Positions 1 through 13,768 of a stretch of DNA of 64,000 nt are shown piece by piece. How positions within the stretch are numbered: the stretch's first letter is position 1; every line of letters starts with the position of its first letter. The position numbers and the translations under genes are program-made. The notes below the pieces were generated by a model. It had not been told where the DNA came from, made no database searches, and saw only the letters and a program-made list of their open reading frames with translations. Origin of the DNA: Populus alba (lineage: Eukaryota; Streptophyta; Magnoliopsida; Malpighiales; Salicaceae); NCBI RefSeq assembly GCF_005239225.2, contig NC_133284.1:5051770-5115769 (forward strand), read 5' to 3'.

Positions 1-513
1 TTGAATATAGAGCCACCTCGTTACACTATTATTAATCATATTTAATCATATAATTGAATGTTTTTAAACCATATCTATTATTAATATTTTAGACATGACT
101 TATTTTAATAGGATACATGAAATTCTTTATATTAATTTATTAGGATATGATTTTTTGAAGTATTAAAAAAATTAAAGAGAATAAAAAAAAATATAAGAAT
201 CCGATCAGGTATCCAACTGGTACTCTACATAGATGGACCTTTCACCCGACCTGAGTGACCACCCCAGCCCGGTCCATTAACATATATAGTAGAAGGGGTG
301 CAATTAAAAAAAGAAAAGGAAAGGAAAAGAAAAGAGAGACTATAATACTTCATAACATGAAAATATCACAATATAGGCGATCGGACTCGCCTTCGGCGTT
401 CTATTTGTTTAACTGAAAATAGAGCCACCTTGTTACACTTTATTATTATGAATAATAAAATAACTCCAAACTGCATTTATTGGAAGCTTCTGCGGTATGC
501 CCATCACATGCGA
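1..513. other. 3' flank of the thiolase gene with a duplicated motif
   Basis: No coding sequence is visible. Bases 2-36 and 414-449 are near-identical direct copies sharing the core AGAGCCACC[T]CGTTACAC, followed by a TTATTA-rich run. The second copy lies about 65 bases beyond the thiolase stop codon, so it probably belongs to the 3' UTR or polyadenylation region. The interval between the copies holds an A-rich stretch (125-200) and a purine-rich AAAAGGAAAGG run near 305-340. I recognise no named repeat family in it. Confidence 0.5.
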
Positions 514-5012
<4,499 letters not shown>

Positions 5013-5180
5013 TTTTGTTTTCCTTTTCTGTTTTCTCTGTCTAAAACAAGAAGAAGTTTATGCGTAACCGTCTTCTCTAAGAAAAAATAAAGAGTGCTTG
5101 AAAATGAAGTGCGGGTATGATGATTAAATAGAAAAGACCCGGTCAGATTTTTATATATTTTTACAGGTGGGTGGTTGCAG
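5013..5180 (-). promoter_or_regulatory. Thiolase 5' UTR and proximal promoter (approximate)
   Basis: Directly upstream of the thiolase ATG. Read on the minus strand it gives a purine-rich leader just before the ATG and a CTATTTAAT stretch about 115-120 bases upstream that could act as a TATA-like element. The transcription start is not determinable from sequence alone. Confidence 0.35.
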
Positions 5181-6504
5181 GAAATGCCAAGTTTCCGGAT
5201 AAAATGGAATTATTTGGTTTATTCTTATAATAATAATTAAAACATTTTTACATATTGTCAGAAACTAGCCTGTTTTTGGAAAGTAGTTTAATAGAAAGTA
5301 TATTCATAAAAAATTAATTATTTTTCAATGTTTACAAATATTATGAAAAATAATTTAAAAATATTTTTAACATTTAGTTATATTATAAAAAAATTAAAAA
5401 ATAATAGAAATAAATATAGTAAATAAAAATTAAAAAAAAATTAATTTTATAAATTATTTCAAATAAAATAAATAGCAATGTAAAAATATATATCAAATTT
5501 TATAGATAAAAAAATTTCAATTAGAAAAAATATAAGAGAAAAATAAATAACAATCAAAAGAATAATAATCAAAATTGATAAAAAAAAAATCAAATCAAAT
5601 TAAATTTTAAATGATATAGTTGAAAATAAAAGGATTTAAAACAAAATATATAGCAATCAAAAGATTAAGGGTTAAATTTGATATAATTAATAAATAATAT
5701 TATATTTTTAAATATTTTACACCTTATAGAAAGTGTGTTACACAAAAAATAAAATGAAAAAACTTTTCTAAAACCTAACTAAAATTTTCTTTTACTAAAA
5801 AGTATTTTTTATTTATTAATTTTTTTAATGGTAAATAAAAATAAGAAAATTTTAAAAATTATTTTTTATAAAATAAACAGATTTGACATTCAATAGTATT
5901 TTGTAAGAGTTTTGAAATAAAAAAGATGAAGATAAATGGATAAAAGCTATATGTCTAATGATATTTTTTTATTTAAAAATATAAATTCATTTTAAAACTT
6001 GATAAACGTAAATTTATTTTATATATTTTTTTACAATTAAATTTTTTTTTTTCATTGAAACGCTGTACATATTTATTTTAAAAGTGCATATTAAAAAAAA
6101 AGTATGGTCTACTCTGACACCAGGAGTGTTTTCGTTGAATTAATTTAATGGATGATCACGATAAATTATGTAATTCATGAATGAATGCGTTTATTCAGGC
6201 TGAAACTCAAATATGTCCCTCTACTTTTATTTGTTCAAATCAAACCCTTGTTCTCAATTATTAAACGAAAAGATGAGAAAGATTTTATTTGATCCGAGTT
6301 TATACGGTCAAATATATATATAAAAAAACGTACAGGGACCAGACATGATTTTAGCCGATTATTTATGTATGTGTAGCCTAGACTTTGTGGTCCTCGTTGC
6401 CACTATCTATAAATGATGTGTCATTTTGGATTAGGATAGAGGTGGTGCGGTGGGGTCATGGAAATGCGTGCCGGATTGAGAAAGTGGGACCTGTAAAAGG
6501 TTTC
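5181..6504. other. AT-rich intergenic DNA, no gene seen
   Basis: Dominated by A/T runs with short 'AAAATATTTTT' phrases of the sort found in the MITE-like repeats of this window (for example 5340-5480 and 5700-5870), but without clear element ends. No open frame with coding character on either strand. Confidence 0.6.
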
Positions 6505-6690
6505 TGGCGTGCCTAATTATTGTCCTTGGAAGGAAAAAAGGGCCAGACCTGAAGATAGATTTCCTACTTTCCTTTCACATGCTATATTTATTTTTCTACT
6601 ACGAGGTAATTGTGTCCTCTTAAGTTTGTAGGACACTGCAAAAGCAGCAAAACGAGGAATAGACCCAGAAATTAAATTGATGAACAGGTA
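6505..6690 (+). repeat. Exon-like fragment, copy A of a dispersed pair
   Basis: About 185 bases that recur at 7300-7476 with the same order of motifs (GGCCAGACCTGAAGATAG, TTCCTTTCACATGCTATAT, GGACACT, GAAATTAAATTG). Within it, 6632-6687 looks like a true exon: TTTGTAG precedes it, AG|GTAAC follows it, and in one frame it reads DTAKAAKRGIDPEIKLMN followed by AG. I do not recognise the protein. Probably a captured or left-over gene fragment rather than a live gene, because no adjoining coding exons are visible. Confidence 0.5.
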
Positions 6691-7299
6691 ACTATATGCT
6701 TTCCTGGTTTTTTTTTTTTTTTATTGTCCTGTTTATCATTTTAGTTCAATTTATTTTTTATTAAAATTTTATTTTAAATTAATTATTTATTTATTTTGAA
6801 TTTTTTTAATATCTTGATGTCAAAAATATATATATCTATATTATTTTAATATATTTTTAAATAAAAAATATTTTAAAAAAACCTATATCACACTCAAATA
6901 TTCCCTTGATGTTAAACAAGTTAATTGTGAAAAAAATAATAAAAAATTGATTTAATTTACCTGGTTGATATAGTTAAAATTTTAATTTAATTTTTAAAAA
7001 ATATTAAAATAATTTTTTATATATTTTTTAAATAAAGTAATTTTATTTTAATTATCTCGAGTTAATTTATGTCAATTAATTCAACATATAATTCGAGTTT
7101 TGAATGACATAATGTATCAGATTTAATAACTTTAGCTCAGTACATAACTCGTTAATTGTTGGATCTTAAATATGTAATTTAAAGAATTTCCACTGTCATT
7201 CTCGTATCAATATCATTAAAAGACATTAATTCAATAGAAAAACATTTTCAGAAAAAAAAAATTCTTACAGTTGCACTACCAACTACTTTCTAAAACGGA
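6691..7299. other. AT-rich spacer between the two exon-like copies
   Basis: A run of T at 6710-6722 and MITE-like AT phrases (6770-6900), including a TTGATGTCAAAAATATA core related to the dispersed AT-rich family. Also a GTTAATTTA...CAATTAATTCAACATATAATTCGAG tract (about 7060-7100) that recurs in altered form near 7717-7760. No gene seen. Confidence 0.5.
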
Positions 7300-7476
7300 G
7301 GCGTGGCTAGTTAGTGTCCTTCTAGAAGGAAAAAAAATGGCCAGACCTAAAGATAGATTTCCTACATTCCTTTCACATGCTATATTTTTTCCATTACAAG
7401 GTATTTGTTTCCTCTTACGTTTGTGGGACACTACAAATCGAGGAAAATACCCTGAAATTAAATTGCTGCGCAGGGA
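7300..7476 (+). repeat. Exon-like fragment, copy B of a dispersed pair
   Basis: Second, more decayed copy of 6505-6690. The splice acceptor equivalent has become TTTGTGG, about 9 bases are missing inside the exon-like core (7426-7473), and the donor GTAAC has become GAAAC. Short open frames of 68-78 codons cross it on both strands but do not preserve the frame of copy A, so I do not call them genes. Confidence 0.5.
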
Positions 7477-8263
7477 AACCATTTGCGTGCTCCTATTTTC
7501 ATTCTAGCGTTGTTAAGTCCGATTTTGCACTGTAGGTTGATCAGAATCTCATTAATTCAGCCTTGGACAGGCTGACTGTGAAAAAATAAATATAGAATTG
7601 ATCTGATTTTTACTGATTGATTTAGTAAAAAATTTAAATTAATCTTTTTTATAAAAAAAATCAGAGCAATGTTATTTATTTTTAAAAAAATAAAATAATA
7701 TTATTTTTATTGTCTCAAGTTAATTTAGGTCGAGCGATCCGATATGTGATTCGAGCATAGAAGTTAATGGCAAATGGCTAAAAAACTGGTGATACTGCTA
7801 CAATATGCCACCCGTCAATTTATTTTCCCTGCTTGATTTTTAAGAATATCTCCAGATTGAGATTGTGCAACATATGTCACGACCAGTTAGGAAGGAAAAC
7901 GACAATTAAGAAGACGTGTTACTACACGAGTCTCTAGTCTCCAAACATGCGTTTGTTATTGCAGTGAAAGTTATTTTTATAAAATGATTTTTATTTAAAA
8001 ATATATTAAAATAATTATTTTATATTTTATTTTTATTTTTTATATTAATATATCAAAATTATTAAAAATATTTTTTTAAAACAAAATACAACCAAAATAA
8101 AAGTTATTGTATTTTTATACACTCACTTAGTATATATTAGTGTATATTTGTTTACAAGCTCGTAAATAAACGAGTTCTTACTTTCTTTATACATGTAAAT
8201 AAATTTAAAATAAAAACGTGAATATAAATTTCTTGAAGAATTCATAGATTCCCATGGTACATT
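7477..8263. other. Intergenic, MITE-like AT-rich DNA at about 7950-8110
   Basis: No gene. 7950-8110 begins with GCGTTTGTTATTGCAGTG and then runs into AT-rich phrases with an ATATCAAAATTATTAAAAATA core, resembling a degenerate member of the MITE-like family seen elsewhere in the window. Confidence 0.4.
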
Positions 8264-8361
8264 GGATTAGGGTGAAACTTCCAAAAGACAGTTAGATTTC
8301 TAACCCCTTTTCGTGCATGTCACGACAGTAAAATTAGATTTTGAAAGTTTCACCCCAATCC
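8264..8361. repeat. Inverted repeat with 23-base arms
   Basis: Arm 1 is 8264-8286 and arm 2 is 8339-8361. The reverse complement of arm 2 matches arm 1 at 21 of 23 positions, around a 52-base loop. The shared centre is GGGTGAAACTT. The fold could be a short MITE or a transcribed hairpin; neither is established. Confidence 0.55.
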
Positions 8362-9770
8362 CATTTATAATTGTGAAGACGTCGTCCTTGATTTATTGAA
8401 ATTTAAATAATAATAATAAGACAAACTAGTGTCATGGCATTGTCACTATGGATTGTGTCGACCACATCAATTTTATTTTTTTTGTCTTGGTCTTTTTATT
8501 TATTTTTGTAGTTATTAAATTATTTTTTAATTTATCCTTCAAAACTTAATTAGCTTCATGTTAGCGCTAATAATTTAAGAAAAGATTTCTTATTATGTTT
8601 AAAAAAAAAATTCAAAATTAAATCAAACCTGATTTGACAAAACCAAATTTAATTTCATTGGTTATTTATAATTAAAATTGTGATTACCAACATTGAAACT
8701 TTTAATACGTTTGGTCCCTAACTTATGTTTTTCATTTTTTTTTCAATTTTAAACCTTGTTTTTGAGTTTTTTACATTTTGGTTCAATATTTCATTTTATT
8801 CACGTTCTAGTCCCTAATCTTAAGAGATGAAAGAGAGAAATGCTAAAAAACAACTAAAAAGAAAAGATGATCGATTGGTTTGATTCCAACTAAAAAATAT
8901 GCAAACTTGGTATCAAAGTGTTCTTTTTTAATGATAGAAGTGTCATCGAGATGTTTTAGGCTTCCATATGGCCCAAGAAAAAAGATCCGGGTGGAGAGAT
9001 AAAGTTTTTTATCGATTTGATTTTGTATTTTCAGGCTGTTAAGTTGGGGTTAATAATTTTTTTTTTTAGATTTCTACAAGTGTTTATCATGTGTTTTACA
9101 TGGTGATTATTTTTTTAGCTATACATTTAAATTTGATGAGTTTTTCTAGTTTATCTATATTTATTTTTTTATCTTTTGCAAAGATGAATTGTATTTTTGA
9201 AAGAAAAAAATCAAATAATATTTTTAATTTGTGCAGCTTTGCAAGATGTCTTTTCTCATTTTATTTTATTTGATCAATTTCATTTGTGTCTATATTTTTA
9301 TTATCATTTTCTTAAAAAAAATTATTTTAATAAATAAATTTAGTAAACACAATCGGGTAAATATCCTGTCTTCTAATATTAAATATCTTGATTTATACAT
9401 GTCTCTTGATTTTTCAAGTTTTATTTTCAGATATCGTTAATGACTTTTTATTTATTTATTCATACATATAGTTCTCAATTTACTTGATTACATGTATGCA
9501 TATAATTTTTTATTAGAATTTAGATTTTTTAAACTATAAAAATGAATAGAAAAAAACCTGTATATATAATTATTTTTATAAAAATAAAAAAAGTCAACTT
9601 GTGATGAATTGCAAGTTATGTAATTAGTGATTTCCTAAAACCACTATGAAAAATATATTACACATTTTAATATTTAATAGGAGCTTATGAGAATATGTTA
9701 AAGTTCAAAAATTACATATTAAGACAATGTTTAGTTTTATGATGGCACCATATTTTTAAAATAAATTATT
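8362..9770. other. Intergenic; possible degenerate retroelement stretch
   Basis: 8690-9075 contains TTTGGTCCCTAACTTATG, 'TTTTGGTTCAATATTTCA' and 'CACGTTCTAGTCCCTAATC', wording typical of degenerate plant retroelement DNA, then a purine-rich AAGAAAAAAGATCCGGGTGG run. The rest is AT-rich. Short open frames at 9091-9440 are low-complexity (Phe/Ile/Leu-rich) and unlikely to be genes. Confidence 0.35.
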
Positions 9771-10060
9771 TTTTTTTATTTTTAGATCATTTGATTTTAA
9801 AAATAATTTTTTAATATTTTTAAAAATAAAAAATACTTTAAAAACTAATTATTATAAAAATACCAAACATTATCTAATTTTACATTAAAAAAACCTTTTT
9901 AATTTATTTTTAATTTTTTTTTATTTTTAGATCATTTGATTTTAAAAATATTTTTTAAATATTTTTCTAAATAAAAAATACTTTAAAAACTAATTATTAT
10001 AAAAATACCAAACATTATCTAATTTTACATTAAAAAACTCCTTTTAATTTTAATTTTATA
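9771..10060 (+). repeat. 145-bp tandem duplication
   Basis: Copy 1 is about 9771-9915 and copy 2 about 9916-10060. Both contain ATTTTTAGATCATTTGATTT, then 'AATACTTTAAAAACTAATTA' and 'ACCAAACATTATCTAATTTT' in the same order, offset by 145 bases. Divergence is a few substitutions and small length changes in A/T runs. AT-rich and non-coding. Confidence 0.85.
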
Positions 10061-10499
10061 TTGTACTGGGTTTTACGAGGATCGATAAAACTACAAACCC
10101 GAAGAAGATTTGGGTTGGGTGGCCACAGAGAAGTTAGCGATGTCGTGGCGGCACGATAATGACCCGCAGGCCGTAGACACAGGTATAGGCACTTCACTTG
10201 AATATCTTGTCCACGACATCGAAGTAAAAAATAATTGCTAGGTCTGTGTCCTCGTTAAACACTCGAATTATTTTGTCATGCGATGATTGTAAGGCACAAA
10301 AATATTTGATTAGTTCATAAGAATAGATTTTCATGCCTCTCACAAATATACTAGAAAGTAAATTTTGAGATAACGTGCGAAGTTTCTCTAATCTAACCTA
10401 AAAACTTCTTAAGACTTTATGATAGTTAATCAATAATATTACTAAAATGAACCTTAAAAGATATAATTTAACTAATCAGACCCTAAATTTACTTCCTAG
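10061..10499. other. Intergenic, no gene seen
   Basis: Somewhat richer in G+C at 10065-10180 (GTCGTGGCGGCACG) than its surroundings, but the frames are closed and no homology is recognised. Confidence 0.5.
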
Positions 10500-10630
10500 A
10501 GATTATTAATTCGAGTGCAACAACCTCAGAGTCATTGAAGAGTTACATGGTTGTTAACTTTAGAATTTTAAAAAATTAATTGAGGTGCATATAAGTTGAC
10601 TCGAACACCTATAATTATATATATAAAAAA
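10500..10630 (+). mobile_element. Decayed SINE fragment
   Basis: Aligns, phrase by phrase, with the better-preserved SINE at 29258-29420: TTAATTCGAGTG (box-B-like), then TTACATGGTTGTTAACTTTA (against TTACATAGTCGTTAATTTAA), then GAGGTGCATATAAGTTGACT (against GAAATGCGCGCAAGCTGACC), then an AT-rich tail. Most differences are C to T or G to A, as expected for an old methylated insertion. Confidence 0.6.
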
Positions 10631-10867
10631 TACTACTAAAATGCTAAAGATATTCATGTTATTAGAGGAAAAAAACAAATTTGTGGATCAAGGATGAATC
10701 AAGACATGATATAAAGTTTGGGTTGATCACACAAGGCTGAAATTGACAATAAAACATAAGGATAATAATATATCATTTCCCACTATATTTATACTATATC
10801 TATTATTCAATTGGTAAAAAAAATAAATATTTAAATATTATCATTTGAGTTTTGAGTATTTATTAAG

Positions 10868-11063
10868 AGACCATTTGGGAATGCAGGCAAAAAATTTAAT
10901 TTTTTTTTTTTGCTAAAATTTAATATGGTTTGTACTTTTTGGATCGTTTTGATGTGCTGATGTTAAAAATAATTTTTAAAAAATAAAAAAAAATATCATT
11001 GACATGCATTTCGGCAATAAAAGTTATTTGAAAAGCAACCGCTACCACATTGCCAAACATACT
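10868..11063. mobile_element. MITE-like AT-rich element (dispersed family)
   Basis: Starts with ACCATTTGGGAATGCAG and ends with CCACATTGCCAAACATACTC, so the outer ends are roughly complementary (TTTGG and CCAAA). The core at 10942-10990 reads GATCGTTTTGATGTGCTGAT, then GTTAAAAATAATTTTTAAAA. The same core is found at 13404, 27567, 34612 (reverse), 39281 and 61881. No coding capacity, so non-autonomous. Confidence 0.65.
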
Positions 11064-12050
11064 CTGAGTATTATTTTTTATATTTAATATAAAATAAAAT
11101 TTATCTACATATATTGTATTTAAATGATATAAATATTCTATATGTTTATCTTTAACATATAAATATATTTATCATGTATTAAATTTGATTTGGATTCGAT
11201 AATATTTATAATTTATTTATTATCTATCAAGTAAGTATTAAAAAAAAAATCCACATCAGCTCCGATTGATATTAAAGTTGGCGGGCTTGGCCCATGCTAC
11301 TAATCTCGTAATCCGTGTCCTAACTCCGTGAGGGGTTGGCTTCATTGCCAACAGATTAATTTGCGCCAAGCACTTGTAGTCTTATATAATTTTTTTTTAT
11401 TATTTTTTTTTTAATGGTGAGGTGAGTAAACAATTTCAATCCCAAAGTTTTATGATTTTTCGTTTTTGTCCTAAAAACTTTAAGATTTTTCAAATATACA
11501 CTTAAATTTAAGCCTTGTTTTGTAGAAAAAAAATATGCATTTTAATTTGCCCCTCCAAAGAATTTATTTAAAATTTATTAATATTACTTTTTATTCCATT
11601 TTCAAACATATCATAAACTGACACTTTACATTCTAATTTTGCCCCTGTCCACTTAGAGAGTATTGGGGAATACTTTTTTTCTTTACGTCTCGTAACTCTT
11701 CCTCAGCCATGCTTGGGCAGAATAGCAGAGCAAGTACAAGTATTAGTAGCATAATAAAAATGTGTTCTTTATCATTAAATTCATATGTTTGCTTGCAGTA
11801 ATTGTGGCCTCATGGGAGAATCGATGATTACATTTTTGGTGCACTTGCTAGTACTAGTACTTCTGAAAATTCTTAATTGGCTAGTTGTAAATAGCCCTGG
11901 ACTATAAAACAAAAGATTATACCGGACTTACCTACACTGAGTTATTAACGGTGATTCTCCAATATTGCAAAACAAAATGTGATATGATGAGATAGAATGC
12001 AATAAAAAAAAATAGCACAGGTAAATGCTACTCTTAACAACCAAAGCGAA
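11064..12050. other. Intergenic, no gene seen
   Basis: AT-rich, with a patch of more balanced composition at 11270-11370 (GGCGGGCTTGGCCCATG). Nothing recognisable in either strand. Confidence 0.5.
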
Positions 12051-12090
12051 CCCTTTCATTCTGAATTAAAGAATTCGGAATGAATCAAAT

Positions 12091-12162
12091 CTTTCAAAGT
12101 AGGATTTGAACCTACGACCAATCAGCTAACAGCTGACCGCTCTACCATTGAGCTACTGAGGA
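12091..12162 (-). pseudogene. trnN-GUU: Plastid-derived trnN-GUU, copy 1 (decayed)
   Basis: 72 bases, as for plastid tRNA-Asn. It keeps the TAGCTCAATGGTAGAGCGGT D-arm, the CTGTTAG anticodon region with GUU, and GGTTCAAATCC in the T-arm. The 3' acceptor strand has become TTTGAAAG where plastids have TTGGGGAG, so pairing with TCCTCAG is lost at several positions. Not expected to give a working tRNA. Confidence 0.85.
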
Positions 12163-12785
12163 ACAACATGAGATTAGATCTCATAGAGTTCAATTCTCGT
12201 TTTCAACCCACGACCAATATGAGGTTGTGTCTTAGTAACTTAATCGATTCTTTGAAAATATATTCTATTGCCTTCATTAATAATAGCTAAAAATATTATT
12301 CGTATGCTATTATTTTAAATTCCTGAATGGTTTGAGGATTTAAAGGATTGGAATAGAAAAATGCATGTTAAATGCACCTATAATGGAGTTCAATTATCAG
12401 AAACAAAATTTCTGAAAAATTAGTTAACAGACAATATTTAAATAAAGATCCTATTTCCTTTTCGAATACAACCTTGGCACATATCTAAGTTTAAATTCCT
12501 TTTCGACTACCCCATGCTCCTTATTTTGAACCTTTTTACATTCTATTAAAAGAAACCTATTCTGTTAGAGCCCCCAAAATATCTAATTTTCAATATAAAA
12601 GAAAATTTTTGGCACGAAAAAATCGATTTTTATTACAAATATATTTAGAAAAATGCTTTTCTACTCTGAAAAACTTCTAGAAACCACTTCATTTCTTGGT
12701 GTCAAAATAGGATATCTATGGTATAAAAATAAAGAATCTATTTTCTTTTTTTCCAAACAAAAAAAAAGATCTTGGAGATTGTCTA

Positions 12786-12896
12786 ATGCTTACTCTCAAA
12801 CTCTTTGTTTACACAGTAGTAGTATTCTTTGTTTCCCTTTTTATCTTTGGATTTTTATCTAATAATTCAGGGCGTAATCCTAGACATGAAGAATAA
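12786..12896 (+). pseudogene. psbI: Plastid psbI copy in the nucleus, frame still open
   Basis: 36 codons plus TAA, exactly the length of photosystem II protein I. It begins [19 protein letters not shown], continues [17 protein letters not shown], and has the single membrane helix. Against the usual plastid sequence it differs at residues 13, 27, 28, 33 and 34; four of the five are explained by G-to-A or C-to-T changes. Without a transit peptide or plastid promoter it should not function as PsbI here. Another frame over the same DNA (12653-12862) is open only by chance. Confidence 0.88.
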
Positions 12897-13226
12897 AAAA
12901 ATGCTTTTTCCTTACTTGATTTTTATTTTTATTAAATGTTCTTAGAATTTTATCTACTCTACATCTTTAACTATTAGAAAATAAATAAAGAAAAAGACTT
13001 ACATCTCTTATGTCAATGACACCAAAGAAAAGGGATATTAAATGAATGGAATTGGGATATGGATGCAATATAATGAAATAGAGCCTCTTTAAGATTTTCT
13101 TTGAAATGAGGCATGGAACGAAGATACTACGAAGAAGTTTCGAGAGTTACAAAGGAAACTTCAAGCTCATATTAGTTGTGGGTTGAAAACAAGAATTGAA
13201 CTCTATGAGATCTAATCTCCCGTTGT

Positions 13227-13298
13227 TCCTCACTAGCTCAGTGGTAGAGCAGTCAGCTGTTAATTGACTGGTTGTAGGTTTAAATCCTACTTGGAGAG
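13227..13298 (+). pseudogene. trnN-GUU: Plastid-derived trnN-GUU, copy 2 (decayed)
   Basis: 72 bases, in opposite orientation to copy 1. Keeps TAGCTCAGTGGTAGAGC, CTGTTAATTGACTGGT with anticodon GUU, and GGTTTAAATCC (plastid GGTTCGAATCC). Acceptor ends TCCTCAC and TTGGAGAG leave at least two unpaired positions. The preceding flank (from about 13147) matches the flank of copy 1. Confidence 0.87.
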
Positions 13299-13343
13299 AT
13301 TTGATTCATTCCAAATTCTTTAATTTGGAATGAAAGGGTACCG

Positions 13344-13530
13344 TGTTCCCTCAAAATTTCATTTTTTTTTTGTATAAAATGAATTTTTATATATATATTT
13401 TCGGATCGTTTTGATATGTTGATGTCAAAAATATTTTTTAAAAAATAAAAAAAGACTTTATTTTGATGTTTGTAGGTGAAAAACACATTGAACTGCTATC
13501 ACAATCCCAAACACACCCTCTAAGACAAGC
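13344..13530. mobile_element. MITE-like AT-rich element abutting the plastid insertion
   Basis: Core GATCGTTTTGATATGTTGAT at 13404, followed by GTCAAAAATATTTTTTAAAA, as in the copy at 10868-11063. Ends with CTATCACAATCCCAAACACA at about 13495-13514. It lies directly at the right edge of the plastid-derived segment. Confidence 0.6.
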
Positions 13531-13533
13531 TTC

Positions 13534-13713
13534 AGGTGCTTGGTATTGTGGTAGCTTTTGTGGTTGTAATTTGAAAAAAATTATTTTATAAAAAGTATTT
13601 TTGGTTAAGGTTGATTTGATATTTATAAATGTTTGGTTAAAACTGTGGTTAAAATTGAGGTTAAACAAAAAGTAATTTAATGTGTTTGGTCAAGAATGCT
13701 TTTCAAATTGAAG

Positions 13714-13768
<55 letters not shown>

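Larger units (their letters stand above)
12051..13343. mobile_element. Plastid-derived nuclear insertion (NUPT), rearranged
   Basis: Contains two copies of a plastid trnN-GUU region in opposite orientation (12051-12242 and 13147-13343) around a complete copy of plastid psbI (12786-12896). In a plastid genome trnN lies in the inverted repeat and psbI in the large single-copy region, so the pieces were joined from separate places. Both trnN copies and psbI carry many C-to-T and G-to-A differences from the usual plastid sequence, the signature of decay after insertion into methylated nuclear DNA. The middle part (12260-12780) is AT-rich and plausibly the psbK-psbI spacer, though I cannot confirm each base. 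An intermediate stay in mitochondrial DNA cannot be excluded. Confidence 0.85.

Noticed and set aside
12653..12862. 69-codon open frame over the psbI region
   Set aside because: It overlaps the true psbI frame out of phase and has no similarity of its own; the psbI frame explains the conservation.
13717..13765. (AT)n tract as a cruciform or origin element
   Set aside because: A simple microsatellite inside a transposon-like unit explains it; nothing else supports an origin.
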